Notes: a model not told the origin generated them from the letters alone. A stretch of DNA of 64,000 bases from Mycobacterium sp. NS-7484 (GCF_001953975.1 NZ_MBEJ01000018.1:142187-206186); one strand, 5' to 3'; shown: positions 17,067-27,066, counted from the first letter of the stretch. Numbers and translations: made by a program.

Positions 17067-18500
17067 TCAGATGTGCGGATACGTCGGGTACTCGATTCCC
17101 GACAGGTACTGAACCGTCCGTACCACCTGGGATGAATAGCCGAATTCGTTGTCGTACCAGACGTAGAGGATCACGTTGTCCTCGTCGACGATCGTCGCGT
17201 TGGCGTCGATGATGCTCGCCGCGCGGGATCCGATGAAGTCGCTCGACACGGCGTCGGTCGCCGCGGTGTAGTCGAGGTTGCGGCTCAACGGGCCCGATAG
17301 GGACGCCTGGCGCAGGTACTCCAGGGTTTCTTCCTTGGTGGTCGGCTTGTGCAGCTGCATGTTGAGGATCGCCACCGATACGTCGGGGGTGGGGACGCGA
17401 ATCGAGCTCCCACTGATCTTGGCCTTCAGCTCCGGCATCGCCTTGGCGACCGCGGAGGCGGCACCGGTTTCGGTGAGCACCAGGTTGAACGGCGCGGACC
17501 GGCCGCGACGGTCAGCCTTGTGGTAGTTGTCCAGCAAGTTCTGATCGTTGGTGAACGAATGCACCGTCTCCACGTGGCAACGCTCGATGCCGAACTTGTC
17601 GTCCATCGCCTTGAGCGGCGGAACGATCGCGTTGGTGGTGCAGGAGGCGCAGGAGTAGATCTGCTCGGTGAGATCGAGCGTGCGGTGGTTGACCCCGTGC
17701 ACGATGTTGGGCACGTCGCCCTTGCCCGGTGCGGTCAGCAGAACCTTGGCGATGCCGGGGCGCAGGTGCTTGGCCAGGCCGTCGCGGTCGCGCCATTTGC
17801 CGGTGTTGTCGATCAGGATCGCGTTGTTGATGCCGTACTGGGTGTAGTCGACGGTCGACGGGTCGTCGCTGTGGATGAACTTGATGACGTTACCGTTGGC
17901 GATCAGGCAGTTGTTCGCGGTGTCGACCTTGATCGACCCGTTGAACTGGCCATGCACGGAGTCGCGACGCAGCAATGACGCCCGCTTGGCCAGATCGCCT
18001 TCCCCGTTGCTGCGGATCACGACCGCGCGCAGGTTCAGGCCGTTGCCCGATCCGGCTTTCTCGATGAGCAGCCGCGCGACGAGGCGGCCGATGCGGCCGA
18101 ACCCGTAGAGCACCACATCCCGCGGCCCCTGCGGTTCGGTCTTGTTCTCACCGGTCACCTCATCGAGGATCTGCGCGGTGAACTCCGGGATCGACAGCTG
18201 CCGGTCGCTGGCGTGGTAGGCCATGACCAGCAGGCCGAGGTCGATCTTCGACGGACCGAGGTCGAGGTCGGCCAACGCCTGCAGGAACGGGAAGGTCTCT
18301 TCGACCGACAGCTCCTCACCGCCGACCTGCCGGGCGAAACGGTGGGTCCGCAGGATCGAAATCACGGACTTGTTCACCAGCGATCGGCTGTGCAGCAGGA
18401 CGGTCACGCCCTTTGCCCGATGCAATGTGCCGATGATCGGGATCATCGCCTCCGCGAGTGCTTCCTGGGCGTTCCAATGGGCGAGTTCTGGCGAGTTCAA
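17067..18500 (-). CDS. glyceraldehyde-3-phosphate dehydrogenase, long GapB-like form
   Basis: A 477-residue GAPDH with a ~125-residue N-terminal extension before the Rossmann motif YGFGRIGRLVARLL. The active site SCASCTTNAIVPP carries the catalytic Cys, and VWYDNEFGYSSQVVR is the usual C-terminal motif. The length and extension match the Corynebacterium GapB group, known to be NADP-linked and used in gluconeogenesis. The start is TTG at 18500 with an AGGA upstream. The GAPDH for glycolysis would be encoded elsewhere. Confidence 0.88.
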   Translation of the reverse strand: MNSPELAHWNAQEALAEAMIPIIGTLHRAKGVTVLLHSRSLVNKSVISILRTHRFARQVGGEELSVEETFPFLQALADLDLGPSKIDLGLLVMAYHASDRQLSIPEFTAQILDEVTGENKTEPQGPRDVVLYGFGRIGRLVARLLIEKAGSGNGLNLRAVVIRSNGEGDLAKRASLLRRDSVHGQFNGSIKVDTANNCLIANGNVIKFIHSDDPSTVDYTQYGINNAILIDNTGKWRDRDGLAKHLRPGIAKVLLTAPGKGDVPNIVHGVNHRTLDLTEQIYSCASCTTNAIVPPLKAMDDKFGIERCHVETVHSFTNDQNLLDNYHKADRRGRSAPFNLVLTETGAASAVAKAMPELKAKISGSSIRVPTPDVSVAILNMQLHKPTTKEETLEYLRQASLSGPLSRNLDYTAATDAVSSDFIGSRAASIIDANATIVDEDNVILYVWYDNEFGYSSQVVRTVQYLSGIEYPTYPHI

Positions 18501-18655
18501 GTCAAGCGTCCTGTGGGTCGTGTGGGCTGGCCCTGTAATGGGTGGCGCTTAGATGGTAATGACTGCTGAAACTGCCGAAGCGCCACGGTCGGCCGGTGAG
18601 ACCGGCAGTGGCCCAGGTCACAGTACAAATCCGCCGTAGCGGCGGCCGGCCGGCC

Positions 18656-19302
<647 letters not shown>

Positions 19303-19310
19303 GTTCGTGG

Positions 19311-19985
19311 TCAGCTTGGAAGCCGGTCCAGCCAGTCGGAGTTGCCGTCGACCGACTTGCCGTCGATGACCACCAGCGGCACCCCGGACTCGGGGAAGCT
19401 GCGCAGTAGCGGGAGATTGTTCGCCGCGATGGTGTGGGCGTCGTAGGGAATCGGAAGCCCGAGTTTGATCATGTTCTGCGCGGACGGCGGTGCGCCGACG
19501 TGGTCGGCCAGGCCGGCGAGCTGATCGTTGCTCAGATCGGACTCGCCCGTCTCCTTTGGTTGTTGTTCGGCGGAGAAGATCTGCTCGATGAAGCGCCACG
19601 TGACCTCACTTGACCGTGAGTGGTCGGCGACGACGTAGGTGGCGTAGATCGCGCGGGTGTCGTAAGTGCCACTCGCCGAGTACTTTTCGAGAAAATTCAC
19701 GAACCGCAGATTGATGTGGAGGTGGCCGGCCTCGATGCGTCGGCCGATCTCGGCGCCTTGGTCGCGGACCATCTTTCCGCTGTAGGGGCACAGCGGATCC
19801 AGATAGAGCTCGATCTGGCCGGGTGCGGCCGGATCGCCGAGGGACAAGGCGTCGCCGGCCGGTGACGCTTCGGCCGCAGAAGCGCGTCCGGTGCCACTCC
19901 AGGTCAGTACCGCGAGCAGCACTGCGAGCGCCACCGCCACCGCCGTCCGGTTCGCAAGGCCGGCTTCCTTCGGGTTCGCGTTCAT
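19311..19985 (-). CDS. secreted DsbA-like thioredoxin-fold protein with a CPYS motif
   Basis: About 224 residues. ATG 19985 (MNANPKEAGL) has GGAG 8 nt upstream and is followed by a signal peptide of ~30 residues ending near ASAAE. The thioredoxin-like domain has LYLDPLCPYSGKMVRD, where the motif is CPYS and not CPxC, so there is no resolving Cys. The cis-Pro loop is ESGVPLVVIDG. It cannot act as a normal disulfide oxidase and may be a redox-inactive relative or an isomerase-like protein. Its stop is 45 nt from vapB's start. Confidence 0.82.
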   Translation of the reverse strand: MNANPKEAGLANRTAVAVALAVLLAVLTWSGTGRASAAEASPAGDALSLGDPAAPGQIELYLDPLCPYSGKMVRDQGAEIGRRIEAGHLHINLRFVNFLEKYSASGTYDTRAIYATYVVADHSRSSEVTWRFIEQIFSAEQQPKETGESDLSNDQLAGLADHVGAPPSAQNMIKLGLPIPYDAHTIAANNLPLLRSFPESGVPLVVIDGKSVDGNSDWLDRLPS

Positions 19986-20168
19986 GTGCTCCATCATCTC
20001 TGAGTGCCAGGCCACCCCGAGGCAACAGACTTGGGCCCCGTCCGGTGGCGCGTCGCGACCGCACGCAGGAATGTGAGGTTGGTCCCCTCTTGACGTCGGG
20101 CGTTGCCCCGTAATGACACTCGGTGTCAAAATCGTTCACGTGGACGTTACATCGGTGCTGCTGTGCGC

Positions 20169-20762
20169 ATGAGTGCGTCGACGTCAATGCGCCGGCCGTG
20201 GATTCTGCGCGCGCTCGGGGGCGGCGCCCTCGTGCGACGACACGACCGCATCGAAGCCGTGGTGACGTTGCTCAGTGTCATCGCATTGATCGTCGCGGTG
20301 CCGGCCGCGGTGCTCGTCAGCCGGGCCGCATACGCCGACAACGTGGCGCGAAACCTGGAGTACGCCAAATCGGTTCACTCGGTAGAGGCCACCGTCACCG
20401 AGGTCGCCGTCAATGCCCCCGCCCGGCTTCCGCACGCTCCCCGACGCGTCGGCGTGCGCTGGACTTCGGCATTCCAAGAGCAGACGGGTTTCGTCTCCAC
20501 TGCTGAACCGGTGCAGGTGGGTGCCCGGATCACGGTATGGCTCGATAACACCGGCGCAGTGACCAGAGCGCCCAGAAGCGATGCGGAACTGCAGGGCTCC
20601 GCCCTCAGTGCGGGTCTGGCCCTGTGGACGGGCACCGCGCTGGTGGGCCTGGCCACGATCGCAGTGCTGCGCGTTGCGCTGAATCGACGACGTGACGCGG
20701 CATGGGACGAGCAGTGGTACCAGTTCTGCACCAGCGACGGGCGAGCCAACCGCGATCATTGA
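20169..20762 (+). CDS. Rv1733c-type transmembrane protein
   Basis: A 197-residue protein similar in layout to M. tuberculosis Rv1733c. An Arg-rich start with LVRRHDRIEAVVTLL leads into the first membrane helix (LLSVIALIVAVPAAVLV). An extracytoplasmic domain of about 90 residues follows, with VRWTSAFQEQTGFVSTAEPVQVGARITVWLDN given here by position 98-129. A second helix ends near residue 170, and a short basic tail closes the protein. Rv1733c is a dormancy-regulon antigen of unknown function. No DosR-type site was confirmed here. Confidence 0.82.
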   Translation: MSASTSMRRPWILRALGGGALVRRHDRIEAVVTLLSVIALIVAVPAAVLVSRAAYADNVARNLEYAKSVHSVEATVTEVAVNAPARLPHAPRRVGVRWTSAFQEQTGFVSTAEPVQVGARITVWLDNTGAVTRAPRSDAELQGSALSAGLALWTGTALVGLATIAVLRVALNRRRDAAWDEQWYQFCTSDGRANRDH

Positions 20763-20783
20763 CTTTGGTGGCGCTCCGGCCGG

Positions 20784-21389
20784 TCATCGCTCAACGGCGG
20801 ACGCCAACGGTGACGACAACAGCATGCCGGTCACATGGTCGACGAACGCCTCCAGGTCGGCGCCCAGGTTGCCTTCGGTCCACTCGATGAACAGCGAGAT
20901 GATCGCGCCGAAGGCGGTGGCGTACTGCATCTTCACCCGCGGCGACGCCGCCCTGCCGGTGGGTGCGGCGATGCCCTCCACCGTCATGGTGCCCACGGTG
21001 TCGCGCACGTACCGGCGCAGGCGTTCGTCGGCGATCGGTTCCACCAACAGGATTCGGCAGAGCCGCGGATCGTCTTTGACGAGTTGTGCTGCGGCGGCCA
21101 CCCCGGCCCGGGTGCGCGCGGTCAGATCACTTGCCGGGTCGCTTGCGGCGTCGACCACGTCGCGGACATGCTCGAAGGCGCTGCGGTACACCTCCCGGAG
21201 TAAATCGTCGGTGTCGGTGAAGCTTTCGTAGAAGAACTTCTGGCTGAGTCCGGCCTCGCGGCACACGGCCCGCATGGTCATGGCGGCCACGCCGTGGTTG
21301 CCGACCAGATCAGCGCCTGCCTGCAGAAGGCGGGCGCGGCGATCAGATGACCGGGCTTCGGCGGCCTGCCCACGGTAGGGCCTTGACAT
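20784..21389 (-). CDS. TetR-family regulator
   Basis: A 201-residue TetR regulator. ATG 21389 gives MSRPYRGQAAEARSSDRR, then the HTH region with NHGVAAMTMRAVCREAGLS and QKFFYESF. The longer in-frame extension overlaps the divergent gene and is not used. The ligand domain is family-typical with no diagnostic motif. A 16-bp palindrome between this gene and the divergent DUF1214 gene is a likely binding site, so it probably controls that gene and the sulfotransferase behind it. Confidence 0.9.
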   Translation of the reverse strand: MSRPYRGQAAEARSSDRRARLLQAGADLVGNHGVAAMTMRAVCREAGLSQKFFYESFTDTDDLLREVYRSAFEHVRDVVDAASDPASDLTARTRAGVAAAAQLVKDDPRLCRILLVEPIADERLRRYVRDTVGTMTVEGIAAPTGRAASPRVKMQYATAFGAIISLFIEWTEGNLGADLEAFVDHVTGMLLSSPLASAVER

Positions 21390-21420
21390 GCGCTGACTGT
21401 AGCGGGCAGCATCCAATTTG

Positions 21421-21436
21421 GGAAGCGGGCGCTTCC
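21421..21436. promoter_or_regulatory. TetR-type operator
   Basis: GGAAGCG-gg-CGCTTCC is a perfect 7-bp inverted repeat with a 2-nt centre. It lies in the 61-bp space between the TetR gene (start 21389) and the divergent DUF1214 gene (start 21451). Confidence 0.6.
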
Positions 21437-21450
21437 GGATTGGGGGCCGC

Positions 21451-22563
21451 GTGACCGCCTCGGGTGACGGTGTCGCTGAAGAACCTCGTGCCGAAGTCAC
21501 GGCGTGGAATGCCTTTGTCGACGGATTACGCACGGCTGGAACACAACTCGCGATCGATACGGCCGATTTGCCGGCGAACGAGCAGGCCGACGGTTTCCGC
21601 GCGCTGCTCCGCGCGGTGTCGAACCAGCTGGGGCGCTTCGAAGTGGATCGTGACAAACCGGAGTTCGTCGCCTTCAACGGTTGGCGGCACAAATTTCTGA
21701 TGGACAACCCCGACTTCCAGTACTGGGTCGCCGACATTCGACCGGGTGGTCGCTACCGCATCCGCGGCCACCGTGGTGACGCCTCGTACGTGTCGATCAC
21801 CGTCTACGCCGGTGCCGGCGGCGCCGAGCCGCGAGTCGACTCCCGGATCGACAGTGACGCAATAACGTTCGATAACGACGGCGGCTATCAGGTGACGGTC
21901 GGCGGTGATCGCCCCATGGTCGGCGACTGGTTGGAGTTGTCAGACCACGCGTCGGTGATCTGGGTGCGGCACTTCCACGACGATATCGGGACCGAGCAGA
22001 TCGGGTCGTGTGCCATCGAGCCGGTGGAATCACCGCCGACCCCGGCGCCGATCGACCCGGTGCGCTTCGGAAAGGATCTGGCCCGGGCGTCGAAGGTGAT
22101 CACGCACCTGCCGCTCATCTGGAAAACCGCGGCCGCCGCCGACCACGCGTCGCCGAATCTGTTGCGGCAGTGGACCGAGATGGCCGGTGGCGCGGTGTTC
22201 ACCGAACCGGCCATCCACTACCTGCGCGGTGGCTGGCAGTTGGATCCGGACGAAGCCTTGATAATCGAGGGGGAAGCCCCGCCCTGTCGATACTGGAACA
22301 TCTTGGCCTACAGCAGGTTTCTCAACTCGCTCGACTATCGCCATCGTCGCGTCTCCTACACCGCAGCCACCGCGACCCGACACGGCGGGCGCTATCGATT
22401 CGTGCTCGCGGCCACCGAACCCGGCGCGGAAGCCGGTGACTGGATCGACACCGAGGGACGGACTTTCGGGATCGTCGTGATGCGATTCCTACAACCAGAA
22501 CAGCCGCCGGAGTTACCGACAATGCGCGTGGTGCGGCTGGCCGACCTCTCGGAGCCCACATGA
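21451..22563 (+). CDS. DUF1214-domain protein
   Basis: A 370-residue protein. GTG 21451 is used, as the longer in-frame start would cover the palindromic operator. The N-terminal half reads VADIRPGGRYRIRGHRGDASYVSITVY. The C-terminal DUF1214 part contains EAPPCRYWNILAYSRFLNSLDY and GDWIDTEGRTFGIVVMRF. The function is not established. Its stop overlaps the sulfotransferase start (ATGA), so the two are co-translated. Divergent from a TetR gene that probably controls it. Confidence 0.85.
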   Translation: MTASGDGVAEEPRAEVTAWNAFVDGLRTAGTQLAIDTADLPANEQADGFRALLRAVSNQLGRFEVDRDKPEFVAFNGWRHKFLMDNPDFQYWVADIRPGGRYRIRGHRGDASYVSITVYAGAGGAEPRVDSRIDSDAITFDNDGGYQVTVGGDRPMVGDWLELSDHASVIWVRHFHDDIGTEQIGSCAIEPVESPPTPAPIDPVRFGKDLARASKVITHLPLIWKTAAAADHASPNLLRQWTEMAGGAVFTEPAIHYLRGGWQLDPDEALIIEGEAPPCRYWNILAYSRFLNSLDYRHRRVSYTAATATRHGGRYRFVLAATEPGAEAGDWIDTEGRTFGIVVMRFLQPEQPPELPTMRVVRLADLSEPT

Positions 22564-23807
22564 CCTGGACCGCGCCCGTCCGGACACCGGAGGGACTGAA
22601 GGCGTATGCGGCCGCCGAGCAGGACCGAGCCGCCCGACCAGACCGCTACCGGCTCGGGCCGGACGCCGTCGACATCGTGCTCGACCGCGGGACCCGCGGC
22701 GCCGGGGCGCGTGTGCTCGGTGACCCCGACGAGTGGCGCCCCGGCCTGCTGCAGTACCTCGCCTCGGCCGAACAGGACGGCCGGCTCAACGCCCTCGGTG
22801 CCGCGACCGCGCAGCGCACGGCGGCCGGCCGACTCGCCGCCCGGGCCGCGATCACGCGGCATCTCGACGAAAACCCCGAGACCGAGAACCGACCGCTGCT
22901 GCCGCCGATCATCATCACGGGCGGCTGGCGCACCGGCACCACATTCCTGTTCCGACTGCTCGACCGCGATCCCCGCTTGCGTGCGCCGCTGCCCGCCGAG
23001 CTGGGCGCCCCGTGGCGCCTGCCCGGCGACCTCGAACCCGAGGAACGCACCCGTCGCCTCGACGCCGCTGCCGCCGGGCCATACCTCCTGCACGTGCTCA
23101 ACCCGGCAATGGCAGCCGTGCACGACTCCGGACCGAACCTGCCCGAGGAATGCGTGCTCGGCATGGGCACCACCCTGCGGAATTGGGGGTTCACCGCCAC
23201 CACGCGCCTGGACAGCTACGCGTCCTGGCTGGCCACGCAGAGCTTCGCCACCGAGTACGCCCAGCACCGGCGGATGCTGCAGATCCTCGACGCCGGTGAC
23301 GGCCGGCGGTGGATCCTCAAGGCCCCGGCCCACACCGCCGAGTTGCGTCACGTGGCCGCGACTTACCCCGGTGCCTGCATCGTGCAGTTGCACCGCGACA
23401 TCGTCGAGACGGTCGCCTCCGGCGCCAGCCTGTTCGCGACCTACCGCCGCACCTACAGCGACGACGTCGACCCGCTCGATGTGGGCCGGTTCCAGACCGG
23501 GCAGACCGAACTGTGGCTGCGCCGCGCCCTCGACGCCCGCACTGGCGCACGCGATGTGACCTGGCTCGACATCCAGTACACCGATCTGGTCGCTGACCCC
23601 GAGGCGGTGGTGCGCGGCATCTACGCCGCCAGCGACATCGACCCGCCGGACATCGCCGGAATGCTGGCCGAACATCACCGCAGCCAACCGCGCGACGGCA
23701 AGGGCAAGCATTGCTATCGGCCAGAAGAGTTCGGCATCGACCCCGGACAGTTACGTGAGCGGATGAGCTTCTACACCCGGGCGTTGGCCGATTCCGAGAA
23801 CCGGTGA
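22560..23807 (+). CDS. PAPS-dependent sulfotransferase (Stf family)
   Basis: A 415-residue sulfotransferase of the mycobacterial Stf type. The 5'-phosphosulfate loop is ITGGWRTGTTFLFRLLDRD (about residue 120), and a 3'-phosphate region is seen at IVQLHRDIVETVAS. Between them, WILKAPAHTAEL is the usual strand with Lys. It is coupled to the DUF1214 gene by a 4-nt overlap, and both may act on one lipid or sterol-like metabolite (inference). The acceptor is unknown. Confidence 0.88.
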   Translation: MTWTAPVRTPEGLKAYAAAEQDRAARPDRYRLGPDAVDIVLDRGTRGAGARVLGDPDEWRPGLLQYLASAEQDGRLNALGAATAQRTAAGRLAARAAITRHLDENPETENRPLLPPIIITGGWRTGTTFLFRLLDRDPRLRAPLPAELGAPWRLPGDLEPEERTRRLDAAAAGPYLLHVLNPAMAAVHDSGPNLPEECVLGMGTTLRNWGFTATTRLDSYASWLATQSFATEYAQHRRMLQILDAGDGRRWILKAPAHTAELRHVAATYPGACIVQLHRDIVETVASGASLFATYRRTYSDDVDPLDVGRFQTGQTELWLRRALDARTGARDVTWLDIQYTDLVADPEAVVRGIYAASDIDPPDIAGMLAEHHRSQPRDGKGKHCYRPEEFGIDPGQLRERMSFYTRALADSENR

Positions 23808-23847
23808 CTGGCGTTCGACGCGTCGCGCCATTACTTTCCCTGAGGTG

Positions 23848-24828
23848 ATGTCCTCAGCCGTCGGCGCCGTTGGGCGCCTGCTCGCTCCTGCTCTGACCGT
23901 CGCCGCCGTGGTCGGCGTGGGTCTCGCCACCACGCAACCGACGTCGGCGGTGCGGTTGGTCAGCGACGGGAACCCGCTCGAGGGCCAGTCGTTCTACGTC
24001 AACCCGTCGTCGAAGGCCATGCGCGCCGCGCAGGGCAACCCGAGCCCGGAGCTGCAGGCCATCGCCAACACTCCGACGGCCTACTGGATGGACAACATTT
24101 CCACCCCCGCGGTGGACGCCAAGTACATCGCCGCCGCCCAGGCTGCCGGGACCATGCCGATTCTGGCGCTCTACGGAATCCCGCACCGGGACTGTGGGAG
24201 TTACGCCGCCGGTGGGTTCGGCTCGGCCGCGGCCTATCAAGGCTGGATCGACGGCGTCGCCGCCGCGATCGGCAGTGGGCCGGCCGCGATCATCCTCGAG
24301 CCCGACGCGCTGGCCATGGCCGACTGTCTGTCGGGTGATCAGCGCGAGGAGCGCTACAACCTGATGAGCTACGCCGTCGACACCCTGACCCGCAACCCGG
24401 GCACCGCGGTGTACGTCGACGCGGGGCACTCCCGGTGGACCGCCGCCGACGAGATGGCCAATCGGCTCAACCGGGTCGGGGTCGCCAAGGCACGCGGCTT
24501 CAGCCTCAACACCGCCAACTTCTTCACCACCGAAGAGGAAATGGGTTACGGCGACGCGATTTCCGGCATGACCGGTGGCAAACCCTATGTCATCGACACG
24601 TCGCGCAACGGCGCCGGACCGGCCGAGGGCGAGATGTACTGGTGCAACCCCAGCGGCCGCGCGCTCGGCGCCGCGCCGACCACGGCGACCGGCAACGGAA
24701 ACGTCGACGCCTTCCTCTGGGTCAAGCGTCCCGGTGAATCCGATGGCGCGTGCGGTCCGGGCGAGGCATCCGCGGGCACCTTCGTCAGCCAGTACGCAAT
24801 CGATCTGGTCCGCAAGGCGCAAGGGTAA
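23848..24828 (+). CDS. secreted GH6 family glycoside hydrolase (endoglucanase/cellobiohydrolase type)
   Basis: About 326 residues with an N-terminal signal sequence (LLAPALTVAAVVGVGLATTQ). GH6 landmarks are QSFYVNPSSKA, PILALYGIPHRDCGSYAAGG, the acid region IILEPDALAMADC, YVDAGHSRWT and VIDTSRNGAG, which carry the conserved Asp residues. Such enzymes cut beta-1,4-glucan and occur in many mycobacteria. ATG 23848 follows GAGG closely; GTG 23845 is directly before it. 24829-25058 downstream has no gene. Confidence 0.9.
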   Translation: MSSAVGAVGRLLAPALTVAAVVGVGLATTQPTSAVRLVSDGNPLEGQSFYVNPSSKAMRAAQGNPSPELQAIANTPTAYWMDNISTPAVDAKYIAAAQAAGTMPILALYGIPHRDCGSYAAGGFGSAAAYQGWIDGVAAAIGSGPAAIILEPDALAMADCLSGDQREERYNLMSYAVDTLTRNPGTAVYVDAGHSRWTAADEMANRLNRVGVAKARGFSLNTANFFTTEEEMGYGDAISGMTGGKPYVIDTSRNGAGPAEGEMYWCNPSGRALGAAPTTATGNGNVDAFLWVKRPGESDGACGPGEASAGTFVSQYAIDLVRKAQG

Positions 24829-25020
24829 TACGCACGCGTAACCGACGGTTGAGTTCAAGCGACCACCGTCGGGCACGCTCTCCGGTCCGCGCACGGACGT
24901 TGCCGTGCGCGGATGACGCCTCACTGTGGCGCGAAGTGTTGTCGGTGCGGTCTCATACGGGGCTCATTCAGGTAGTGGGCTACTCGTGACCACCGACTGA
25001 GATGGGCGCACGCTCCTGCT

Positions 25021-25033
25021 TGGGACGGTCCCA
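25021..25033. promoter_or_regulatory. short inverted repeat in the peptidase leader
   Basis: TGGGAC-g-GTCCCA is a perfect 13-bp repeat that ends 25 nt before the ATG at 25059, upstream of its AAGGAGG site. It may be an operator or leader hairpin. The binding factor is unknown. Confidence 0.35.
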
Positions 25034-25058
25034 CACATCGACGCCAAGGAGGCTGACG

Positions 25059-26351
25059 ATGGCTATCTCGACACCGTGGCTGATTCTGCGATGCAAGTGG
25101 AAGGGCGCTGACGCCGAACCACTGTCGGATACGTACTTCGAAAACATGTTCACTGCCGCCGGTGCGGGCACGCACAACATGGTGGAGTTCTTCGATCGAA
25201 TGTCGCATGGAGCCCTTGATCTCACCGGCTCCAAAGTCTCGGCCTGGATCTCACTTCCATACGAGCAGGCCGATTACGTCGGCAATGTTTCCACCGTCCC
25301 GGACGGGAAGATCAACCGCAACGGACTCGTCGAAGCCGCCCGTCAGGCAGCGGATGATGCGGGTTACTCGACGGCCGATTTCACCGGCGCAGTGATCGTG
25401 ATGAACACGGCGACAGACCTTTACGGACAGCAGAACGGTTGGGCGGCCGTGTGCGACTCAACCAATGTGCACCCAGCCCTGTTGGGGCAGGAGATGGGAC
25501 ATGTCTACGGTCTGGACCATTCTCGCCGAGCCGATCAGCCCGACGCTGACTATCTCGATGACTGGGATGTCATGTCCACGTGGGGATCTTGCCACATCAA
25601 CACCGTCGGTCCCTATGGTGCGTGGGGCCCCGGTTTGAATGCGGCGAACATGCGGGGCCGCGGATGGCTGGACCGATCGCGCGTCAAGTCCGTCAGCACC
25701 GACGCCTATACCGCCGCGAGTGTCGAGCTGCGGCCGCTGCATGCACGAGAAGTGCCCGGATACCTGGCATTGGAAGTAGGCGACTTCATCATCGAGTACC
25801 GCGATCGCACGGGATGGGATTCCGCGGTACCTGAACCAGTAGTGCTCGTGCACAGCTTTGTCGACAACCACTCAGTCCTCCAGCCGTCCCACCGTGGAAC
25901 GTACGGGCTGGTCGCCGGTGACGTGTGGTCGCCGTGGCCGGAAACACGGGACCTACCCTACTTCCAGGTCCACGTCGACGCCATCGACGAATCGTCACGG
26001 ACTGCCACACTGTCGTTCTCCGGCCATGCCGGACGCGACTTGGAGGGCGAGATCCCGGTAGGCGGAAATCTGGGCCTGCCCTGGGTTGACGGCGGCGGCT
26101 TCATCGGGCTTGACGGGCATGTCTTGGTCATTCCGCGAGGTGACCCGATTGTTGATTCCCTCCGGCAGCTGATGTCGTTGCAGCTCGCGGAGACGGTTGC
26201 CGACAGCACGTTGCGCGCCGGCCTCCAGCGACAGTCGCTCACGGAGCTGAGTCGTTTTGTCGATACCCGCCGACGCATGTTGTTTCCCAGCGCCGTATCG
26301 AGCATTCGGACACCAGCCCCGCGCATCACCGAATTTCGCGGTGGCCGATAG
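25059..26351 (+). CDS. metallopeptidase-like protein with an altered zinc motif
   Basis: A 430-residue protein starting at ATG 25059 with an ideal AAGGAGG. Residues 144-154 read QEMGHVYGLDH, which aligns with the metzincin motif HExxHxxGxxH but has Gln for the first His. The rest is kept (Glu145, His148, Gly151, His154), and a Met in DDWDVMSTWG follows, like a Met-turn. No signal peptide is evident. It may be a catalytically changed or inactive peptidase, or a family where Gln is normal. It abuts a convergent Tat substrate gene. Confidence 0.7.
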   Translation: MAISTPWLILRCKWKGADAEPLSDTYFENMFTAAGAGTHNMVEFFDRMSHGALDLTGSKVSAWISLPYEQADYVGNVSTVPDGKINRNGLVEAARQAADDAGYSTADFTGAVIVMNTATDLYGQQNGWAAVCDSTNVHPALLGQEMGHVYGLDHSRRADQPDADYLDDWDVMSTWGSCHINTVGPYGAWGPGLNAANMRGRGWLDRSRVKSVSTDAYTAASVELRPLHAREVPGYLALEVGDFIIEYRDRTGWDSAVPEPVVLVHSFVDNHSVLQPSHRGTYGLVAGDVWSPWPETRDLPYFQVHVDAIDESSRTATLSFSGHAGRDLEGEIPVGGNLGLPWVDGGGFIGLDGHVLVIPRGDPIVDSLRQLMSLQLAETVADSTLRAGLQRQSLTELSRFVDTRRRMLFPSAVSSIRTPAPRITEFRGGR

Positions 26352-26366
26352 GGAAGCGAATGGCGG

Positions 26367-26993
26367 TTACTGCGGCGGGGGAGCCGTCTCGCATTCGGCG
26401 AGCATCGGGGTGGAGAAGTTGACCGACCCGACGCCGCCGAGTGTCATCCCGTTGTCGGCGAGCGTCATCGTCGTGGTGTATCGGCAGGTTTGGATGCCGG
26501 TCAGGCCGGTGAGGAACTCGACATCGTAGGTGTAGAGGAACGACCGCACGAGCTGGTTCGCATCCCACGGCACATCCAAGGCGAAGCCGAGCGACGACCC
26601 GGACCGGGCGTTGAGAATTCGTGGACCGACCTCCCCGATTCCGGGGGTGAGGTAGAACGGCGTGCCGTCCTTTTTGGTGCCCGAGACACTGATGCTCTTG
26701 ATGCGATAACCGGTGGCGCCCGCCGGGACCGCGGAACCCCTGCGAATGTTGGTACTGAACAGAATTGAGTAGTTCGTACCGCCCGCAATGGCGGTCGTGC
26801 TGAAGCTCGTCGCGGTGAACTCCTGCGCCAGCTGCGCTGCGCAGTTACCGATCTTGCCGGACGGATCACCGCACTCCTGTGGGGCAGCCAAAGCCACCGG
26901 CGCAAGTGCCGCAGCTCCGATGACGGGCACCGCGAACGCGGCTCCGCGGATGAACGTGCGTCTGGAGAACGCACTTCCTGAACGATTCGTCAT
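26367..26993 (-). CDS. secreted protein with Tat signal peptide, unknown function
   Basis: A 208-residue exported protein. ATG 26993 has AAGGAGG upstream. The N terminus FSRRTFIRGAAFAVPVIGAAAL has a twin-arginine motif and hydrophobic core, with cleavage likely after ALAAPQ-type residues near 37. The mature part has three or four Cys (CGD, NCAAQL, QTCRY, ECET) and beta-rich text such as GYRIKSISVSG. No family was recognised. The last residues are acidic-proline (ETAPPPQ). Confidence 0.75.
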   Translation of the reverse strand: MTNRSGSAFSRRTFIRGAAFAVPVIGAAALAPVALAAPQECGDPSGKIGNCAAQLAQEFTATSFSTTAIAGGTNYSILFSTNIRRGSAVPAGATGYRIKSISVSGTKKDGTPFYLTPGIGEVGPRILNARSGSSLGFALDVPWDANQLVRSFLYTYDVEFLTGLTGIQTCRYTTTMTLADNGMTLGGVGSVNFSTPMLAECETAPPPQ

Positions 26994-27066
26994 TGGTCTT
27001 CCTCCTTGTTCGCTCGTGCTTGTCCTGCATTTCGAAGCTACAAGGGTGACCTGCGATTTGGTGGAG

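Noticed and set aside
21390..21737. N-terminal extension of the TetR frame beyond 21389.
   Set aside because: It lies across the operator and the divergent DUF1214 gene; the HTH starts correctly from the 21389 ATG.
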